44,643 nucleotides of DNA from an uncultured Victivallaceae bacterium (GTDB lineage Bacteria; Verrucomicrobiota; Lentisphaeria; Victivallales; Victivallaceae): positions 1 to 44,643 of the forward strand of contig CALXOD010000038.1 of the NCBI GenBank assembly GCA_944389925.1, given 5' to 3'. A program made the position numbers and the translations under genes. Below are positions 33,794 to 41,157 of this stretch, in pieces. A model generated the notes under the pieces. The model was not told where the DNA came from. It was given only the letters and a program-made list of their open reading frames with translations, and did no database searches. Within the stretch, counting starts at the first letter, position 1, and each line of letters begins with the position of its first letter.

Positions 33794-35297
33794 CGTCATA
33801 CCTCCTTGATTCGTTGAATCCGCGTCCTCTCTCCGCCGCCGGAACTGCCCGTGCAGTTCCGGCCGCCTCCCATATTTCACCGGCATGCAGTGCCAGTGCA
33901 CAACTCCAGGCCATGTCACAGTGCGAATCGGGAAACAGCTCATTGCCGTTTTCCGTAAAGATCAACCGGCCACTGCCGGAAGCAATCTTCCGCACCCCCG
34001 CTAAATCTGCCAGAATTTCGGGATACGTTTCCGGCAGCAGCTGTCGGCGTTGTTCGAAGACTGCCTGCAGCGTGGTTCCCAGCAATATCTTGGATGCCGC
34101 GAAGTTGACGCCTTTGAAACGTCCCGGATAACGGCTTTCCAACGCTTCGCATACCGCCATGCCCAGTCCGGTCCTGTCACCACATCCGACCAACCGGTCC
34201 CAGGCGTCAAACATGGCCCGGACCAACTGTTGTTGAGCGTCAAAGCGACAGTTTTTCAATGTCACCAGTACCGCCAGACGCCAGCAACGTGTCTCCGCAT
34301 CCTCCGCATTGACCCAGATTCCGGAAAGGTCGCCGCTGCGTGCAATGTCAAATCCCAGTGTCAATGTCCGGTCAGCCGCCAGAATAGACCGCCAGAACTC
34401 CTGGTCCAGCCATTCCGGATGCGCATCCAATTCCGTCTGGCAGGAACAGTGAATCCGTACCGACTCACATGCAGCCGTAACAGCGGCCTTCAGATCTTCA
34501 GATGCAATCAGCTGCGCTCCTGAAGCCTGATTCGGCACACACCCGTACTGACTGTCGAAAGCTCCCCGGGAACGGCATCCCGCTCGCAGAGACGCCAGAA
34601 ATTCCTCCCGGGTCTGCGGCGGCATGCCACGGGCAACCCGGGACTCATTGATTGTCTCCACCAGACCATCTTCGATCGCATCGTAGATGGTGGTACGGTG
34701 AAAACTGACGTTTGGACGCAATCCATTCCGACAATCCCGGCACATCCGGGCAAATTCAGTCAATTCCGAACCATCCGGATCAAAGGCGGAGACCAGTTCC
34801 AGCTGCCCGCCCCAGGTAATACAGGGATAGGCCATGTCGTAGATGGCAGCCTGATCAGGATGCAAATCCCATTCGTCAATCAGTACATCCCCCCCTTTTC
34901 CGGCGAACGCCAGAGGATTGCTGGACAAACTGTATATGCGTGCCCCGTTCCGGAAAATCACCACCCGGGCCGTAATGCCATGCTTCTCATCCACTACCGC
35001 CAGCTTCTCCCCGTCTAGACCAAGTGCATCCTCCCAGCCCGTACTCATCCCCCGGGCAATCCGGTTGGCCATCCGGGCCCAGTGTGCTACATAATCGGTG
35101 ATGAATTCCCGGGCGGTAATCTCGTCTCGACTGGATACCCATTGTACAAAATGAGAGTCACGTCGGGCGCTGCGCAAACATTTCCGGCAGGCGCGGTAAC
35201 TGGTAGCATAAGTAATACCGGTTCGCCGGCTTTTCTGATACAGCTTAAGCGGTGACTCATCCTGAATCCACCGCCATTGATAAGGAAGAAATCTCAC
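33756..35297 (-). CDS. Phage terminase large subunit (Mu gp28-like)
   Basis: 513 residues. The ATPase part has the Walker A-like QKSRRTGIT (21-29) and Walker B VLIDEWD (138-144). The nuclease (RNase H-like) part begins with TLGFDIARSGD (about 314-323), with the first catalytic Asp at 317, and ends near SHCDMAWSCALALHAGEIW. This engine packages DNA into the head. The start overlaps the small terminase stop as ATGA, and the end overlaps the portal gene. Length and gene order match Mu-like phages. Confidence 0.9.
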   Translation of the reverse strand: MRFLPYQWRWIQDESPLKLYQKSRRTGITYATSYRACRKCLRSARRDSHFVQWVSSRDEITAREFITDYVAHWARMANRIARGMSTGWEDALGLDGEKLAVVDEKHGITARVVIFRNGARIYSLSSNPLAFAGKGGDVLIDEWDLHPDQAAIYDMAYPCITWGGQLELVSAFDPDGSELTEFARMCRDCRNGLRPNVSFHRTTIYDAIEDGLVETINESRVARGMPPQTREEFLASLRAGCRSRGAFDSQYGCVPNQASGAQLIASEDLKAAVTAACESVRIHCSCQTELDAHPEWLDQEFWRSILAADRTLTLGFDIARSGDLSGIWVNAEDAETRCWRLAVLVTLKNCRFDAQQQLVRAMFDAWDRLVGCGDRTGLGMAVCEALESRYPGRFKGVNFAASKILLGTTLQAVFEQRRQLLPETYPEILADLAGVRKIASGSGRLIFTENGNELFPDSHCDMAWSCALALHAGEIWEAAGTARAVPAAERGRGFNESRRYDDALEEHPARRWR

Positions 35298-35896
35298 AAC
35301 CCCACCTCCCGGTCCATCGCCTCGGCTACGGCAATACCGTCCACGTTGCCGGCCATAGCCCGCAGCTGTTCATTGTGACGACGCAAAGTCTCAAGTTGAC
35401 GGTTTAATTCGGTAATCCGGGCCTGCAATGTTTTTTCACGTAACGCCGCAGATTGCCGTAATTCGGTCCGGGCAGCAGTCAAGCGATTCCTTTCGTAAGC
35501 TGCCAGGGCACTGGAAATGGCTGACAACTCCCGGATATCGAGTTCCTCGGACGCTTCCAGTTTTCCCAATACCGCACGCAGCAGTTCGTAACCGGCAATC
35601 CGGGCAAGATCGTCACTGCCTCCGGATTGTGATACAAAAAAAGCGGCCATCCGCCGCCGCCGCAACTCTTCCGCGTACTTCAAACGGGATCGCCGCGCCT
35701 CATCGAATTCCTCGCTTTCCCGGAAAGCCGCAAAACTGCCATCATGCAGTCTCACTCCCCGTTCCCGGCAGGCATCGGCCACCGTCCCATCCTCTCGTAT
35801 CTCTTCATACGTCGCACCGTCCAGCAGCAATTCCGCAATGCGGTCACGGACTACCAGCGGCAGTCTGGCAATATTGTGACGCGGGCGTCCGGTCAT
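35294..35896 (-). CDS. Phage terminase small subunit-like protein (DUF3486, Mu gp27-like)
   Basis: 200 residues from the ATG at 35896, which overlaps the previous stop (ATGA). It begins MTGRPRHNIARLPLVVRDRIAELLLDGATYEEI, a HTH-type DNA-recognition start, and ends with a long coiled-coil (ARTELRQSAALREKTLQARITELNRQ). This fits DUF3486 proteins, which act with the large terminase in DNA recognition. A longer frame up to 35980 has no ribosome site. Confidence 0.75.
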   Translation of the reverse strand: MTGRPRHNIARLPLVVRDRIAELLLDGATYEEIREDGTVADACRERGVRLHDGSFAAFRESEEFDEARRSRLKYAEELRRRRMAAFFVSQSGGSDDLARIAGYELLRAVLGKLEASEELDIRELSAISSALAAYERNRLTAARTELRQSAALREKTLQARITELNRQLETLRRHNEQLRAMAGNVDGIAVAEAMDREVGL

Positions 35897-36180
35897 CGTG
35901 CCGCTCCCGGTCCGTGTATGAAAGGATCCTGCGGAAAATCCGGTAACAGCTGCTGCCGTCCTTTCGGAGTCAGTCGGCAATAATGGCCGCCGAAACCGGG
36001 AACGGCTTCAATGTAGCCGAGCGCGCAAAGCTCCCTCCATTCTCGCTCCACCTGCGCAAAGTCGTTGTAATGCAAGGCCGGCTCTTCAGAAATTTCCGTC
36101 AACTCCCGGCAGGTGATCGGCGCTCCGGTCAGACAGCGCAGATCCCGCAGAATGGCCAGACGGATGGCATGTTCACGCAT
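35893..36180 (-). CDS. Small winged-helix-like phage protein
   Basis: 95 residues from the ATG at 36180 (GGAG 9 bases upstream). It starts MREHAIRLAILRDLRCLTGAPITCRELTEI, a winged-helix pattern, and ends with HYCRLTPKGRQQLLPDFP, typical of a wing. It probably binds DNA or acts as a small regulator in the early part of the late operon. It overlaps the preceding gene by 8 bases and the next by 4. Confidence 0.6.
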   Translation of the reverse strand: MREHAIRLAILRDLRCLTGAPITCRELTEISEEPALHYNDFAQVEREWRELCALGYIEAVPGFGGHYCRLTPKGRQQLLPDFPQDPFIHGPGAAR

Positions 36181-36526
36181 GGTAGTGGTCTCCATTTTTA
36201 TATCGTTCCAGCGAACGGTCCAGATTTTCAACGTAAGCACGGTTGGCTTCGATTTGCGCCGCCTGACGGGCGGTCTCTTCCGCCATTCGATCCAGCTTGG
36301 CATCCATTTTGGAAATATCTCCGGAAAGCCGTTCCAGCACCGCACAGATGTGCTGGGAGCGATCCGCTGCCAGATGATGTTCCAACTGTCGTGCAATGCC
36401 GTTGACTTTTTCCGTTTCCAGCAACCGCAGATCCCGTTTCAGCTGGGCGATGAATCCCCAGAGAAAGGAAAGCACGGTGGCGGCCGACGCCAATCCGGAG
36501 AGCAGACCCGTCAATAAATCTCCCAT
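36173..36526 (-). CDS. Small membrane-anchored coiled-coil phage protein (DUF2730-like)
   Basis: 117 residues. An N-terminal hydrophobic stretch (LLTGLLSGLASAATVLSFLWGFI) probably spans the membrane, followed by a long coiled-coil region (RLLETEKVNGIARQLEHHL, ISKMDAKLDRMAEETARQAAQ). Mu-like phages carry a similar small protein between the regulators and the terminase genes. The role is unknown; a holin-like or structural function is possible. Confidence 0.55.
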   Translation of the reverse strand: MGDLLTGLLSGLASAATVLSFLWGFIAQLKRDLRLLETEKVNGIARQLEHHLAADRSQHICAVLERLSGDISKMDAKLDRMAEETARQAAQIEANRAYVENLDRSLERYKNGDHYHA

Positions 36527-36611
36527 GACACCTCATTCCATCCTGTTTCAGAAGCACCGGAAGAAGCGCTTCCATTTCTCATCCGCCCACAGGAACATGC
36601 GTCTTTCACAT

Positions 36612-36779
36612 TCAGTCTGTCTGTAAAAATTTTCTACCGCAGTATTCCTCAACCGTATCCCGACAGCCGGAGAATCCGGCGTGACCTCCCTCCATAATAT
36701 GAGAAAAAACAGCCTTTTTTGCACAACAGCCCCAAACAAAACATATAAGATATTTCCGCTCAATATGTTCCACATGCAT
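36612..36779 (-). CDS. Possible small Cys-rich protein
   Basis: A 55-residue frame starting MHVEHIERKYLICFVWGCC, with an AGGA site about 5 bases before the ATG. It has six Cys (GCC, GC, YC and others). I do not recognise a family. The composition is not clearly coding, and plus-strand signals in the same stretch compete with it. I list it only because the gap is unusually large. Confidence 0.25.
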   Translation of the reverse strand: MHVEHIERKYLICFVWGCCAKKAVFSHIMEGGHAGFSGCRDTVEEYCGRKFLQTD

Positions 36780-36903
36780 CCCCTTCCTGCGCTTTTCCAG
36801 ACGAATGGAGAATTTTTGCACAAAAGTGATGTATGAAGGCCTTGAGGTTCTATTTTCGACCGAACCGGACCGGCCGGGATTCCTCCCGGGCGTGCGTCAG
36901 CGC

Positions 36904-36941
36904 AGCAGGTCCGGAAAAATACTCTCCGGATCTGCTTTTTT
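36904..36941 (+). terminator. Plus-strand rho-independent terminator within the phage-like region
   Basis: AGCAGGTCCGGA (36904-36915) pairs with TCCGGATCTGCT (36925-36936), 12 bp with one G-T, followed by six T (36936-36941) on the plus strand. A second hairpin, CCGGGA-TTCC-TCCCGG, precedes it near 36877-36892. No plus-strand protein gene explains it. Confidence 0.6.
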
Positions 36942-36963
36942 GAGACCATGTGAATGGCAGAAT

Positions 36964-37260
36964 TTATTGTTGCTGGTTTGCGGCACGTCCGCCGCAGCGT
37001 TTGCAGTCCCGTCCCTGGGGCTGGTTGGTATAATATCCCCGGGTTTTACCGTAGTAAATGCAGGTACGATTGTGGATGACGCCGGTACTGCGCGTTACAT
37101 AAAACTCAAAATGAGTCGGTTGCCAATAATAAAGAACTGCCAAGGTCGCACAAACCAGCAGCGCGGCGACAAGAATGGCCACTGCCAGAAGTTTGAAGTG
37201 AATGTGCTGGACGATGACGCCGTGCTGGTCGCCATTGATTTTGATTGTGTTGAAATCCAT
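36964..37260 (-). CDS. Small membrane protein with C-terminal Cys/His zinc-ribbon-like motif
   Basis: 98 residues; GGAGG lies 8 bases before the ATG. One transmembrane helix (HFKLLAVAILVAALLVCATLAVLYYW, approx. 22-47) is followed by a short domain with FYVTRSTGVIHNRTC, GYYTNQPQGRD and CKRCGG. The H-x3-C and C-x2-C pairs could hold one zinc, a pattern seen in small proteins of PVC-group bacteria and their phages. It follows the repressor gene on the same strand. Confidence 0.6.
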   Translation of the reverse strand: MDFNTIKINGDQHGVIVQHIHFKLLAVAILVAALLVCATLAVLYYWQPTHFEFYVTRSTGVIHNRTCIYYGKTRGYYTNQPQGRDCKRCGGRAANQQQ

Positions 37261-37310
37261 TTCTGTTTCCTCCGGTGTTGAGTGCCGAATAAAAACAGAA
37301 AAGGGGAAAG

Positions 37311-37727
37311 CTACAATTCTTCGTCCAGAAAATCAAGAATCTTCAGTCGTTCCTCCGGAGAAAAGCGATCACTTCGGCGCACTTTACGCGCCAGTGTACG
37401 CAAATCGACAGAATCCCCGCCGGGGACGGGATGCAGATTTCTGATTTTTCCGTTCTGCACTACGATCCCGGAGAGGTTTCCGCCAACCTCAACAGCCCCG
37501 TTCCTGGGGGCCGGTTCCGGGTAATCTTCCCGGAAAAAAAAGATCTTCAATTCCGGAAACAAACGGAAAAAAGTAGACAGATCCAACTTGGCAAAACTGG
37601 TTTTTCCACTACGCAGACGATTGACGATCGAATAAGAAACCCCGACTCGTTCCGCATAACGGCTCAGGTTCTCTTCCCGATTGATCGCTCGTAAAAATGC
37701 TGTTCTGGTACTCTCCAGCCAATCCAT
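37311..37727 (-). CDS. Phage-type HTH repressor (candidate)
   Basis: 138 residues. An N-terminal helix-turn-helix covers about residues 18-45 (LSRYAERVGVSYSIVNRLRSGKTS). It is followed by a mixed region and an acidic C-terminal helix (SPEERLKILDFLDEEL). The layout is that of a lambda-cI/Cro-like DNA-binding protein, without an obvious LexA-type protease domain. It is divergent from the HTH gene at 37911 across a 183-bp AT-rich region containing operator-like palindromes, and is first in the phage-like minus-strand operon. Role as repressor of the element is inferred. Confidence 0.65.
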   Translation of the reverse strand: MDWLESTRTAFLRAINREENLSRYAERVGVSYSIVNRLRSGKTSFAKLDLSTFFRLFPELKIFFFREDYPEPAPRNGAVEVGGNLSGIVVQNGKIRNLHPVPGGDSVDLRTLARKVRRSDRFSPEERLKILDFLDEEL

Positions 37728-37756
37728 GATACCACGCCTGTCAGATGTTTTTTAAA

Positions 37757-37784
37757 AAAATACGCTCCGGCATAAAAAAATCAA
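37757..37784 (-). promoter_or_regulatory. Promoter of the repressor gene
   Basis: On the minus strand TTGATT (37784-37779), 16 bases, TATTTT (37762-37757), giving a leader of about 25 bases before the repressor ATG. Confidence 0.45.
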
Positions 37785-37803
37785 TTTTTTTTGAAAAAAC
37801 CCC

Positions 37804-37831
37804 TTGCTTTTTATGCTACAAAGCATATAAT
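37804..37831 (+). promoter_or_regulatory. Plus-strand promoter with embedded operator
   Basis: TTGCTT (37804-37809), 16 bases, TATAAT (37826-37831), driving the HTH gene at 37911. The spacer contains the inverted repeat TATGCT-ACAA-AGCATA (37812-37827), so a bound repressor would block this promoter. Confidence 0.6.
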
Positions 37832-37888
37832 TTATAAAAAAACACCTTTAAGATATTTTTTTTAGCATACATTATGCTTTATAGCACA
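37812..37888. promoter_or_regulatory. Operator set: three TATGCT/AGCATA inverted repeats
   Basis: TATGCT-ACAA-AGCATA (37812-37827) and TATGCT-TTAT-AGCACA (37873-37888) share the same 6-4-6 layout; the second has one mismatch. An additional AGCATA half-site at 37864-37869 forms AGCATA-CAT-TATGCT with the second. Copies lie in the promoter spacer and 40-60 bases downstream of it, a typical phage switch arrangement. Confidence 0.65.
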
Positions 37889-37910
37889 AAAAAAAGGAGA
37901 CTCATCATTC

Positions 37911-38267
37911 ATGTCGAATCAATCACAATCGTCGTCTGACTGTCCCCGGCCCCGGAGTATCCGCCGTCGCCTGTCGCCCCCGATGAGCGGCCTCAATCAA
38001 TTCGAGTTACTGGATGAGCTTAATCGTGAGACCTCCAACTGGCGGAATATTCGGAATTTTCCAGACACGATCACCTGTCGCCGCATGCTGCGCCTTGCCA
38101 ATTTCGCCGCCGCCAATCCACGTCGCTGGACCGTCACCTATTACTGGCACATTCTGGATCTGGACGCGGAAACGATCGCCGCCCGGCTCAATGTCAGTCT
38201 GCGAACCGTCTACAATGATCTACGCCCCATCCGGTTGGACTCAGAAGACCTCCCGCCGGAATGTTGA
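37911..38267 (+). CDS. HTH DNA-binding protein, divergent from the repressor
   Basis: 118 residues; AAAAAAGGAGA lies 10 bases before the ATG. The C-terminus carries a helix-turn-helix (LDAETIAARLNVSLRTVYNDLRPIR, approx. 83-107) of the DeoR/sigma-4-like kind. The N-terminus is Ser/Pro/Arg-rich. It is the only plus-strand gene of the phage-like region and is controlled by the operator-bearing promoter, so it may be the antagonist or activator in the switch. It ends 3 bases from the convergent DUF1638 gene, so the right border of the element is unclear. Confidence 0.6.
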   Translation: MSNQSQSSSDCPRPRSIRRRLSPPMSGLNQFELLDELNRETSNWRNIRNFPDTITCRRMLRLANFAAANPRRWTVTYYWHILDLDAETIAARLNVSLRTVYNDLRPIRLDSEDLPPEC

Positions 38268-38270
38268 ACG

Positions 38271-38993
38271 TTATTCTGCCCGGATGATCTCCCGCCAATC
38301 TCCCACCTGCCGCACCTTTGCTCCAGGCGGCACCACCAGGAATTCATCCGCCGGCCAATCCCCGTTCACCAGCAGGCGCAACAGCCGTAGACTGCCGGTC
38401 AGCTGCCGTACCGGCCGCCCTTCCCGTTCTGCACGCTCCCGGCATTGGCGCAAAGCATCTTCCGCAGGAATTTCCGGGATCTCAATGAAAACTACCCCCG
38501 GCAACTCACCGTCCAGACGCGGATGCATGGCTTCATAAATATATCGGGCATTATCTTCGCCATATTGCTCCACCAAAGCCTCGTAGCCATCTCCGAACAG
38601 CATCTCTCCATCGGAAAAGTAGTAACTTCCATGCTCCACAAATCCCACCGAGCTGAACGGTGTACTGGGCATTTCCGAAAACTCCTCCTCAAAACGCAAC
38701 CGGCTCCCGAGCAGAATTCCGCAACAATCATGGCTACGCGGCACCACCAGCGGCACTTTCCATGCCGTCAGCCCGTCCGTCGCCCGTCCACACAAACCGT
38801 ACCCCAGTAAAACCGCATCAAAACCCGCTTCTCCAGCGGCCTGAATACCGGTCTGCAGCTTCTCTCGCAACCGTCCCGGTGCGGCGTGTTCCCCCAGCTC
38901 CAGAAATTCCGCCTCCAGCTGATGGGGGGATTCGCCCATCACCTGCTGGAGCTCCCGGAGAAACACGTTACAGGAAAAAATCTTGTACCTCAT
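38271..38993 (-). CDS. DUF1638 family protein
   Basis: 240 residues. Opening MRYKIFSCNVFLRELQQVMGESPHQLEAEFLELGEHA, then GFDAVLLGYGLCGRATDGL, VPRSHDCCGILLGSR and ELPGVVFIEIPEIP follow the DUF1638 pattern, a family encoded next to corrinoid methyltransferase genes in archaea and bacteria. The conserved Cys and His (SHDCCG) could bind a metal. Its start overlaps the stop of the ASKHA gene by 4 bases (ATGA), so it is the last gene of the methyl-transfer operon. Confidence 0.75.
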   Translation of the reverse strand: MRYKIFSCNVFLRELQQVMGESPHQLEAEFLELGEHAAPGRLREKLQTGIQAAGEAGFDAVLLGYGLCGRATDGLTAWKVPLVVPRSHDCCGILLGSRLRFEEEFSEMPSTPFSSVGFVEHGSYYFSDGEMLFGDGYEALVEQYGEDNARYIYEAMHPRLDGELPGVVFIEIPEIPAEDALRQCRERAEREGRPVRQLTGSLRLLRLLVNGDWPADEFLVVPPGAKVRQVGDWREIIRAE

Positions 38994-40423
38994 GGCAGTA
39001 ACAATGCATCAATGAAATTGTCCTCAAAACTATCCAGCGTATTTAACGGCAAGTCAACAGGTTTATCGCTCAAAAGCTCCAGCTCCGACAATCTCTCCGG
39101 TTCTACCGCCAGTCGCAGAGCACCGGCCAGACTGGTATTGCCGACCACATGAAACTCACAATCAGGCAGCATACCGATCGCCACCGCATTCTCCAGCGCC
39201 AGATACCGGGCAAATCCTCCCGCCAGATGAATCCGCGAAACCTTCATGCCGCAATGACTGGAAAGCGTCTGGATTCCAGCAAACACCGCCGCTTTGGCTT
39301 TCAGGAGCTGCTCCACATCGCCTTCCGTCAGCCACACACCAGGTGCCGGTTCAACTTTCCCTGCAGCCGGCTGAAAGCGACCAAATTCACTCAGGTGGTC
39401 ATTACGGCGCTCCACGGCCAGAAAATCCACCATGGCGGATCCGCAAAGTCCCTTCGCCTCTCCTCCCCCCAGCACAGAATAACGTCCGGTTCCGAAATAC
39501 CGGTCCATTGCGCCCGGAACCGCCCGACTGCCACAGGCAATCCCCGCCCCTTCAAAGGCCGGTCCAGCAGCAGCAGCAGTACAATACAACGCCTCATCGG
39601 TCCGGAAAATCATTTCGCAATTCGTTCCGATGTCCACCAGCATTTCACCCGGCTGCAAAACCACTTCCGCCAATCCGGCCGTAAGGTCCCCCCCTACAAA
39701 TCCAGAAATCGCCGGCACAGTCCACACCTGTACATCGGCTCTCAGCGGCAATCCCGCCGCAGCAGCAGACACCACTGGAAACTTCCGAACCAGCGGTTCG
39801 AACGGCATCACCCCAATCGGCGTCGGATCAATACCATGGAAAAGAGAACTCATCACGGTATTGCCGGCTATGGCAATCCGCTCCACCTCATCAACTCCCA
39901 GCGAAGTCAGCACCTCTTCGACTGATTCCAATACCGCCCGACGCAACTCTTCCAGATTGGCGGCAGAGCCGGAAGCATGGTTAATTCTGGCAATTACGTT
40001 ATCACCGAAACGACTCTGCCGATTAAAGGTAGAAGCCCGGCTGATTACCTCGCCATTCCGAATTTTGGCACCGGCAATCGTAGTGGTACCGATATCCACC
40101 GCCACCACTGTCTCCGGTCGCCTGGCATAGGCTTCCGCTTCCCAATCGGCCAGTACCCGTCCTCGATGAACAGCCCGGGCAGCCTCCGGAACCGCAACCC
40201 TGCCCTGTTCACTCAATAAACGGGTTTCACAGGCGCGGGCCCAGACCGGCGTATTCTGCACCTCAATCTTCTCTGCGCCAGACTGAAAAACGCCGGACAG
40301 CAGCTGCACCCGACAACGGTTGCAGCTGCCGTGTCCACCACAACGCAAATCCAGCGGCTGCCCCGCCTCCTCCAGCAATACTGCCAGAGTCCGGCCGTCG
40401 CCGCCGCTTAACAGGATGTCCAT
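38990..40423 (-). CDS. Reductive activator of corrinoid proteins (2Fe-2S + ASKHA/DUF4445)
   Basis: 477 residues. The N-terminal ferredoxin domain has Cys at 28, 34, 37 and 65 (CGGHGSCNRC and RACETRLL), ligands for a [2Fe-2S] cluster. From about residue 105 comes the actin-like ATPase/ASKHA part (VAVDIGTTTIAGAKI, GNTVMSSLFHGIDP, VPAISGFVGGDLTAG, MLVDIGTNCEMIF, GPAFEGAGIACGSRAVPGA). This is the RACE/RamA-like family that reduces inactive Co(II) corrinoid to Co(I) at ATP cost. It follows the corrinoid protein by 14 bases and is translationally coupled to DUF1638. Confidence 0.9.
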   Translation of the reverse strand: MDILLSGGDGRTLAVLLEEAGQPLDLRCGGHGSCNRCRVQLLSGVFQSGAEKIEVQNTPVWARACETRLLSEQGRVAVPEAARAVHRGRVLADWEAEAYARRPETVVAVDIGTTTIAGAKIRNGEVISRASTFNRQSRFGDNVIARINHASGSAANLEELRRAVLESVEEVLTSLGVDEVERIAIAGNTVMSSLFHGIDPTPIGVMPFEPLVRKFPVVSAAAAGLPLRADVQVWTVPAISGFVGGDLTAGLAEVVLQPGEMLVDIGTNCEMIFRTDEALYCTAAAAGPAFEGAGIACGSRAVPGAMDRYFGTGRYSVLGGGEAKGLCGSAMVDFLAVERRNDHLSEFGRFQPAAGKVEPAPGVWLTEGDVEQLLKAKAAVFAGIQTLSSHCGMKVSRIHLAGGFARYLALENAVAIGMLPDCEFHVVGNTSLAGALRLAVEPERLSELELLSDKPVDLPLNTLDSFEDNFIDALLLP

Positions 40424-40437
40424 AAGCTGACCGGAAC

Positions 40438-41064
40438 TCAGCAGGCGCGCTTCAGCAACGAATCCACCAGCTTGACCGCGCCGTTGGCATCCTCGCTGTA
40501 GCCGTCAGCACCGATCTCGTCCGCATAAGCCTGTGTCACCGGAGCGCCGCCGATAATGACCTTTGCGCCCTTGTCCTTGAAATACGCAACCACTTCCTTC
40601 ATATAAGGCATGGTCGTCGTCAGCAGAGAACTGCAGGCGACAATCTGCGCGCCATCCCGGACAGCCTGTTCGTATTTGGTCACATCGCAATTCACGCCAA
40701 GGTCGATGACTTCATAACCGGCCCCCTTCAGCATGATGGTGACCAGATTCTTGCCGATGTCATGCAAGTCACCCTTGACCGTGCCGATGGCAATCTTTCC
40801 AAACGGTTCCCGACCGGACGAAGCAATCAACGGCTCGATCAGCGCCAGACCGGCCTGCATGGCCCGTGCAGCAATCAGCAACTCCGGCACATACGCTTCA
40901 TTCCGGGAAAAACGATCCCCGATTTCCCGCATGGCGGGAATCATTCCCTGGTCCAGCAAGGTGTTGACATCTTCGCCGGCATCGATCGCAGCCTGCACGA
41001 TCGCCGTTACGTCATTGCGCTTCCCCTTGATGACCGCGGTACGCAAAGCTTCAAAATCAGTCAT
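40438..41064 (-). CDS. Corrinoid (B12-binding) methyl-carrier protein
   Basis: 208 residues from the ATG at 41064 (GGAG 10 bases upstream). Residues 1-85 form the helical cap (LRTAVIKGKRNDVTAIVQAAI, RNEAYVPELLIAARAMQAGL). Residues 90-208 form the Rossmann B12-binding domain with the signature GDLHDIGKNL, in which His101 is the lower cobalt ligand. The SxL and GG motifs (CSSLLTTTMPYM, IIGGAPVT) complete the family. It carries the methyl group between two methyltransferases and belongs to the MtaC/MtbC/MttC-type proteins. It sits between the UroD-type methyltransferase and the activator. Confidence 0.95.
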   Translation of the reverse strand: MTDFEALRTAVIKGKRNDVTAIVQAAIDAGEDVNTLLDQGMIPAMREIGDRFSRNEAYVPELLIAARAMQAGLALIEPLIASSGREPFGKIAIGTVKGDLHDIGKNLVTIMLKGAGYEVIDLGVNCDVTKYEQAVRDGAQIVACSSLLTTTMPYMKEVVAYFKDKGAKVIIGGAPVTQAYADEIGADGYSEDANGAVKLVDSLLKRAC

Positions 41065-41157
41065 GGTATTTCTACTCCTGTTTTTCGGCAAACCTGCCTT
41101 TTTTGTGTTATTTTTTCCGTACCTGTTTCCGGGCTTTCACCCACGCCGGTCCGCGTT

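Larger units (their letters stand above)
36527..36963. other. 437-bp gap in the phage-like operon with plus-strand signals
   Basis: The otherwise packed minus-strand operon has a gap here. It contains a weak 55-residue minus-strand frame (36612-36779), a plus-strand promoter-like pair (TTGCAC near 36719, TATAAG near 36744) and a plus-strand terminator (36904-36941). This suggests a counter-transcribed small RNA. Confidence 0.4.

Noticed and set aside
36548-36949. 133-residue minus-strand frame in the operon gap
   Set aside because: No ribosome site, no domain, and it runs through the plus-strand terminator; the shorter 55-residue frame is the only one worth listing, and weakly.
20660-38300. 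att sites or Mu-type 5-bp target duplications flanking the element
   Set aside because: I compared the two borders by eye and found no convincing direct repeat; the borders themselves are uncertain.
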